Source: Magnetococcales bacterium
GTDB taxonomy: Bacteria; Pseudomonadota; Magnetococcia; Magnetococcales; Magnetaquicoccaceae
DNA length: 40,035 nucleotides
Direction: 5' to 3'
Assembly (NCBI GenBank): GCA_015231295.1
Contig: JADGBU010000005.1
Coordinates: forward strand, 1-40,035
Shown: piece by piece, positions 38,096 through 40,035 of the stretch
Layout of the letters: each line of letters begins with the position of its first letter
How positions within the stretch are numbered: position 1 is the stretch's first letter
Program-made: the position numbers and the translations under genes
The notes under the pieces: model-generated
What the model was told of the DNA's origin: nothing
Seen by the model: the letters and a program-made list of their open reading frames with translations, nothing else
Databases searched by the model: none

Positions 38096-38647
38096 TCAGC
38101 CGGGCAGGTCGCGACCCGGCGTCCACCAAGTATAAACCGCCGACAATCCCCGAAACCGCTGCTCTTCATCCATGCCATATCCCACCAGGCGCACATCGGG
38201 CACCTCATAGCCCAGAAAATCGATCGGCAGGGGATCGGATTCGTGTACGGTTTTATGCAACAGCACCGCCACCCGGATCGAGGCCGCTTGACACTCTCCC
38301 ATCAACCAACGCTGCAACCGTTTCAGGCTGCCGCCGCTGTCCATAAGGATATCCACCAGAATCAGATGACGATGGCGTAAAAAGGCCTGCTCTTCCACGG
38401 TCATCACCAATCGGGAGTCGCTGGAACGGGCATGCACGAACACCACCGGCAGCGGCTTGGAAAGGGCTCGCAACAGATCGCTCCCGAACAGGAAGGCACC
38501 CTTGAGCACCACCACCATCACCGGTTCTTCTCCCGGGGGCAGCGCGGCGATCACCTCCCGATCGATACGCCGGGCCATTTCGGCCACGACCTCCTGAATC
38601 CGCTCGGCGTCCAGCACCAGCGTCATGTGATCCAATGGTTCCATCAT
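38096..38647 (-). CDS. Hypoxanthine phosphoribosyltransferase-like PRTase
   Basis: VMVVVLKGAFLFGSDLLRAL; LILVDILMDSGGSL in place of the PRPP loop; DFLGYEVPDVRLVGYGMD. Confidence 0.8.
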   Translation of the reverse strand: MMEPLDHMTLVLDAERIQEVVAEMARRIDREVIAALPPGEEPVMVVVLKGAFLFGSDLLRALSKPLPVVFVHARSSDSRLVMTVEEQAFLRHRHLILVDILMDSGGSLKRLQRWLMGECQAASIRVAVLLHKTVHESDPLPIDFLGYEVPDVRLVGYGMDEEQRFRGLSAVYTWWTPGRDLPG

Positions 38648-38700
38648 GCACAGACCTCCCGGATGCGTGAACCGCGCCCATGGCGAGATGCCAACGATTG

Positions 38701-38744
38701 AAAAAAAAGAGGGGGTCTGGGGGATTCATCCCCCAGGGTTTTGA
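38701..38744 (-). terminator. Module A hairpin plus T-tract, copy 3
   Basis: CTGGGGGA(TTCA)TCCCCCAG at 38717-38736 with A8 at 38701-38708. Confidence 0.7.
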
Positions 38745-38788
38745 CTCGGAAAAAGACACCGCCTGCGGCGGTTTTATGCGCTGAAGTC

Positions 38789-38833
38789 CCAAGGCTTCGC
38801 CCTTGGATCCCACCAGGGGCCAATGGCCCCTGG
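38789..38833. repeat. Module-B double hairpin
   Basis: CCAAGGCTTCGCCCTTGG and CCAGGGGCCA(A)TGGCCCCTGG just 3' of accC. Confidence 0.7.
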
Positions 38834-38846
38834 ACCCCGACGGTGT

Positions 38847-40035
38847 TCAACCGTCCCGTTTCAGGAAACGACTCAGGAAGTTCAGATCATACCGCCCGCG
38901 CACGAAGGCCCCGTCGCGCAGAATGCGTTGATGCAACGGCAGAGTGGTCTTGACGCCGCCGATCACATATTCATCGAGCGCGCGCCGCATGCGCGCCACG
39001 GCCTCGGCCCGGTCGGCCCCGTGGACGATCAGCTTGCTGATGAGCGAATCGTAATAGGGCGGAATGCGATAACCGGCATAGGCCGCCGAATCGACCCGCA
39101 CCCCGCCGCCGCCCGGCGGATGATATTCGGTGATCAGGCCGGGAGAGGGAATGAACCGCTCGGGATCTTCGGCGTTGATGCGGCATTCGATGGAGTGTCC
39201 GGTAAAGCGGACCTGCTCCTGGGTGATGGCCAGAGGCAGTCCGGCGGCGACCCGGATCTGCTCCTTCACCAGATCGAGTCCCGTGACCATTTCGGTGACG
39301 GGATGCTCCACCTGAACGCGGGTATTGACCTCGATGAAGTGATACTTGCCCTCGGACTGAAGAAACTCGAAGGTGCCCGCGCCGGTATAGCCCACGGCCA
39401 AGGCCGCCTTGGTGGCCAGCCGACCCAGATACTCCCGCTCTTCGGGCGTGACCATCGGCGAGGGGGACTCTTCCAGGATTTTTTGGTGACGCCGCTGCAA
39501 CGAGCAATCCCGCTCGCCGAGATGAATGGCGTGACCATGTTTGTCCGCCAGGATCTGAATTTCGACATGTCGCGGATTTTTCAAGAATTTTTCAATATAG
39601 ACCTCATCATTCTTGAAAAACTGCTGCGCTTCGTTGCGGGCCACGGTATAGCTGTTGATCAGGGCCGCATCGGTATGGACCACCTTCATGCCTCGTCCGC
39701 CGCCGCCGCCCGCCGCCTTGATGATCACCGGAAAACCGATTTCGCGGGCGACCTTCAAGGCCATCTCTTCGTTGGTCACGGCCGTGGAGGAGCCTTGAAC
39801 CACCGGCACGCCCGCTTCGATCATCGCCCGACGGGCCCGCACCTTGTCTCCGAGCAACCGGATCACCTCGGGTTCCGGACCGATGAAGGTCAGACCCGAA
39901 GCCTGGATGATTTCGGCGAAGGCGGCATTTTCGGAGAGAAAGCCATATCCCGGATGGATCGCCTGGGTATCGGTGATCTCGGCGGCGGCCATGATCGCCG
40001 CCACGTTGAGATAGGAGTCCATGGAGGCCGGGGGA
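38847..40035 (-). CDS. accC: Acetyl-CoA carboxylase biotin carboxylase subunit (5' end beyond the window)
   Basis: AIHPGYGFLSENA, KAAGGGGGRGMK, ERDCSLQRRHQKILEESPSP, FIEVNTRVQVEHPVTEMVTGLDLVKEQI. Confidence 0.96.
   Translation of the reverse strand, partial: PPASMDSYLNVAAIMAAAEITDTQAIHPGYGFLSENAAFAEIIQASGLTFIGPEPEVIRLLGDKVRARRAMIEAGVPVVQGSSTAVTNEEMALKVAREIGFPVIIKAAGGGGGRGMKVVHTDAALINSYTVARNEAQQFFKNDEVYIEKFLKNPRHVEIQILADKHGHAIHLGERDCSLQRRHQKILEESPSPMVTPEEREYLGRLATKAALAVGYTGAGTFEFLQSEGKYHFIEVNTRVQVEHPVTEMVTGLDLVKEQIRVAAGLPLAITQEQVRFTGHSIECRINAEDPERFIPSPGLITEYHPPGGGGVRVDSAAYAGYRIPPYYDSLISKLIVHGADRAEAVARMRRALDEYVIGGVKTTLPLHQRILRDGAFVRGRYDLNFLSRFLKRDG

Noticed and set aside
37426-38346. 306-aa plus ORF starting MKKKRGSGGFIPQGFDFQ
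   Set aside because: Its start is translation of the module A/B hairpin repeat; the rest is antisense to the Sel1 and HPRT genes.
38644-38850. 68-aa minus ORF through the intergenic region upstream of hpt
   Set aside because: Translation of module A/B repeat sequence, not a plausible protein.

Overview
This 40 kb window is a gene-dense, GC-rich bacterial chromosome segment, proteobacterial in character. I infer a Magnetococcia/alphaproteobacteria-like source from gene content only. No tRNA, rRNA, CRISPR array, transposase or phage gene could be supported. Supported content, left to right: squalene/phytoene synthase-like fragment (-); PrmB/HemK methyltransferase (-); a tightly overlapping + operon of two sigma54 activators bracketing a large secreted TPR protein, plus a small lipoprotein; a degenerate nucleotide-cyclase-like domain fused to cold-shock-like repeats, coupled to a secreted cyclophilin (-); a membrane protein with a Pro/Ala linker and SH3-like domain (+); dapE (+); cbbO/cbbQ-like pair (-); FadL-family porin (-); DUF3365/Tll0287-like c-heme protein (-); gdhA (-); B12-binding radical SAM protein with a C-terminal CxxCxxCC domain (+); mltA (-); polysaccharide deacetylase (-); zinc-ribbon/class III cyclase/AAA/TPR protein overlapping a receiver/metallo-beta-lactamase fusion (+); LysR regulator (-); SLT lipoprotein and tandem cNMP-binding protein (-); RND adaptor and pump (+); Sel1-repeat protein (-); HPRT-like PRTase (-); accC, 5' end outside the window (-). 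The best leads are: (1) the pseudo-cyclase/cold-shock fusion; (2) a candidate cyclic-nucleotide synthesis, hydrolysis and sensing neighbourhood at 25.4-32.8 kb; (3) a dispersed family of composite intergenic hairpins whose arms co-vary between copies; (4) a candidate unannotated small RNA at about 31.08-31.23 kb; (5) the B12-rSAM/CxxCxxCC fusion. Function and novelty claims are inference from motif reading; no database search was run.
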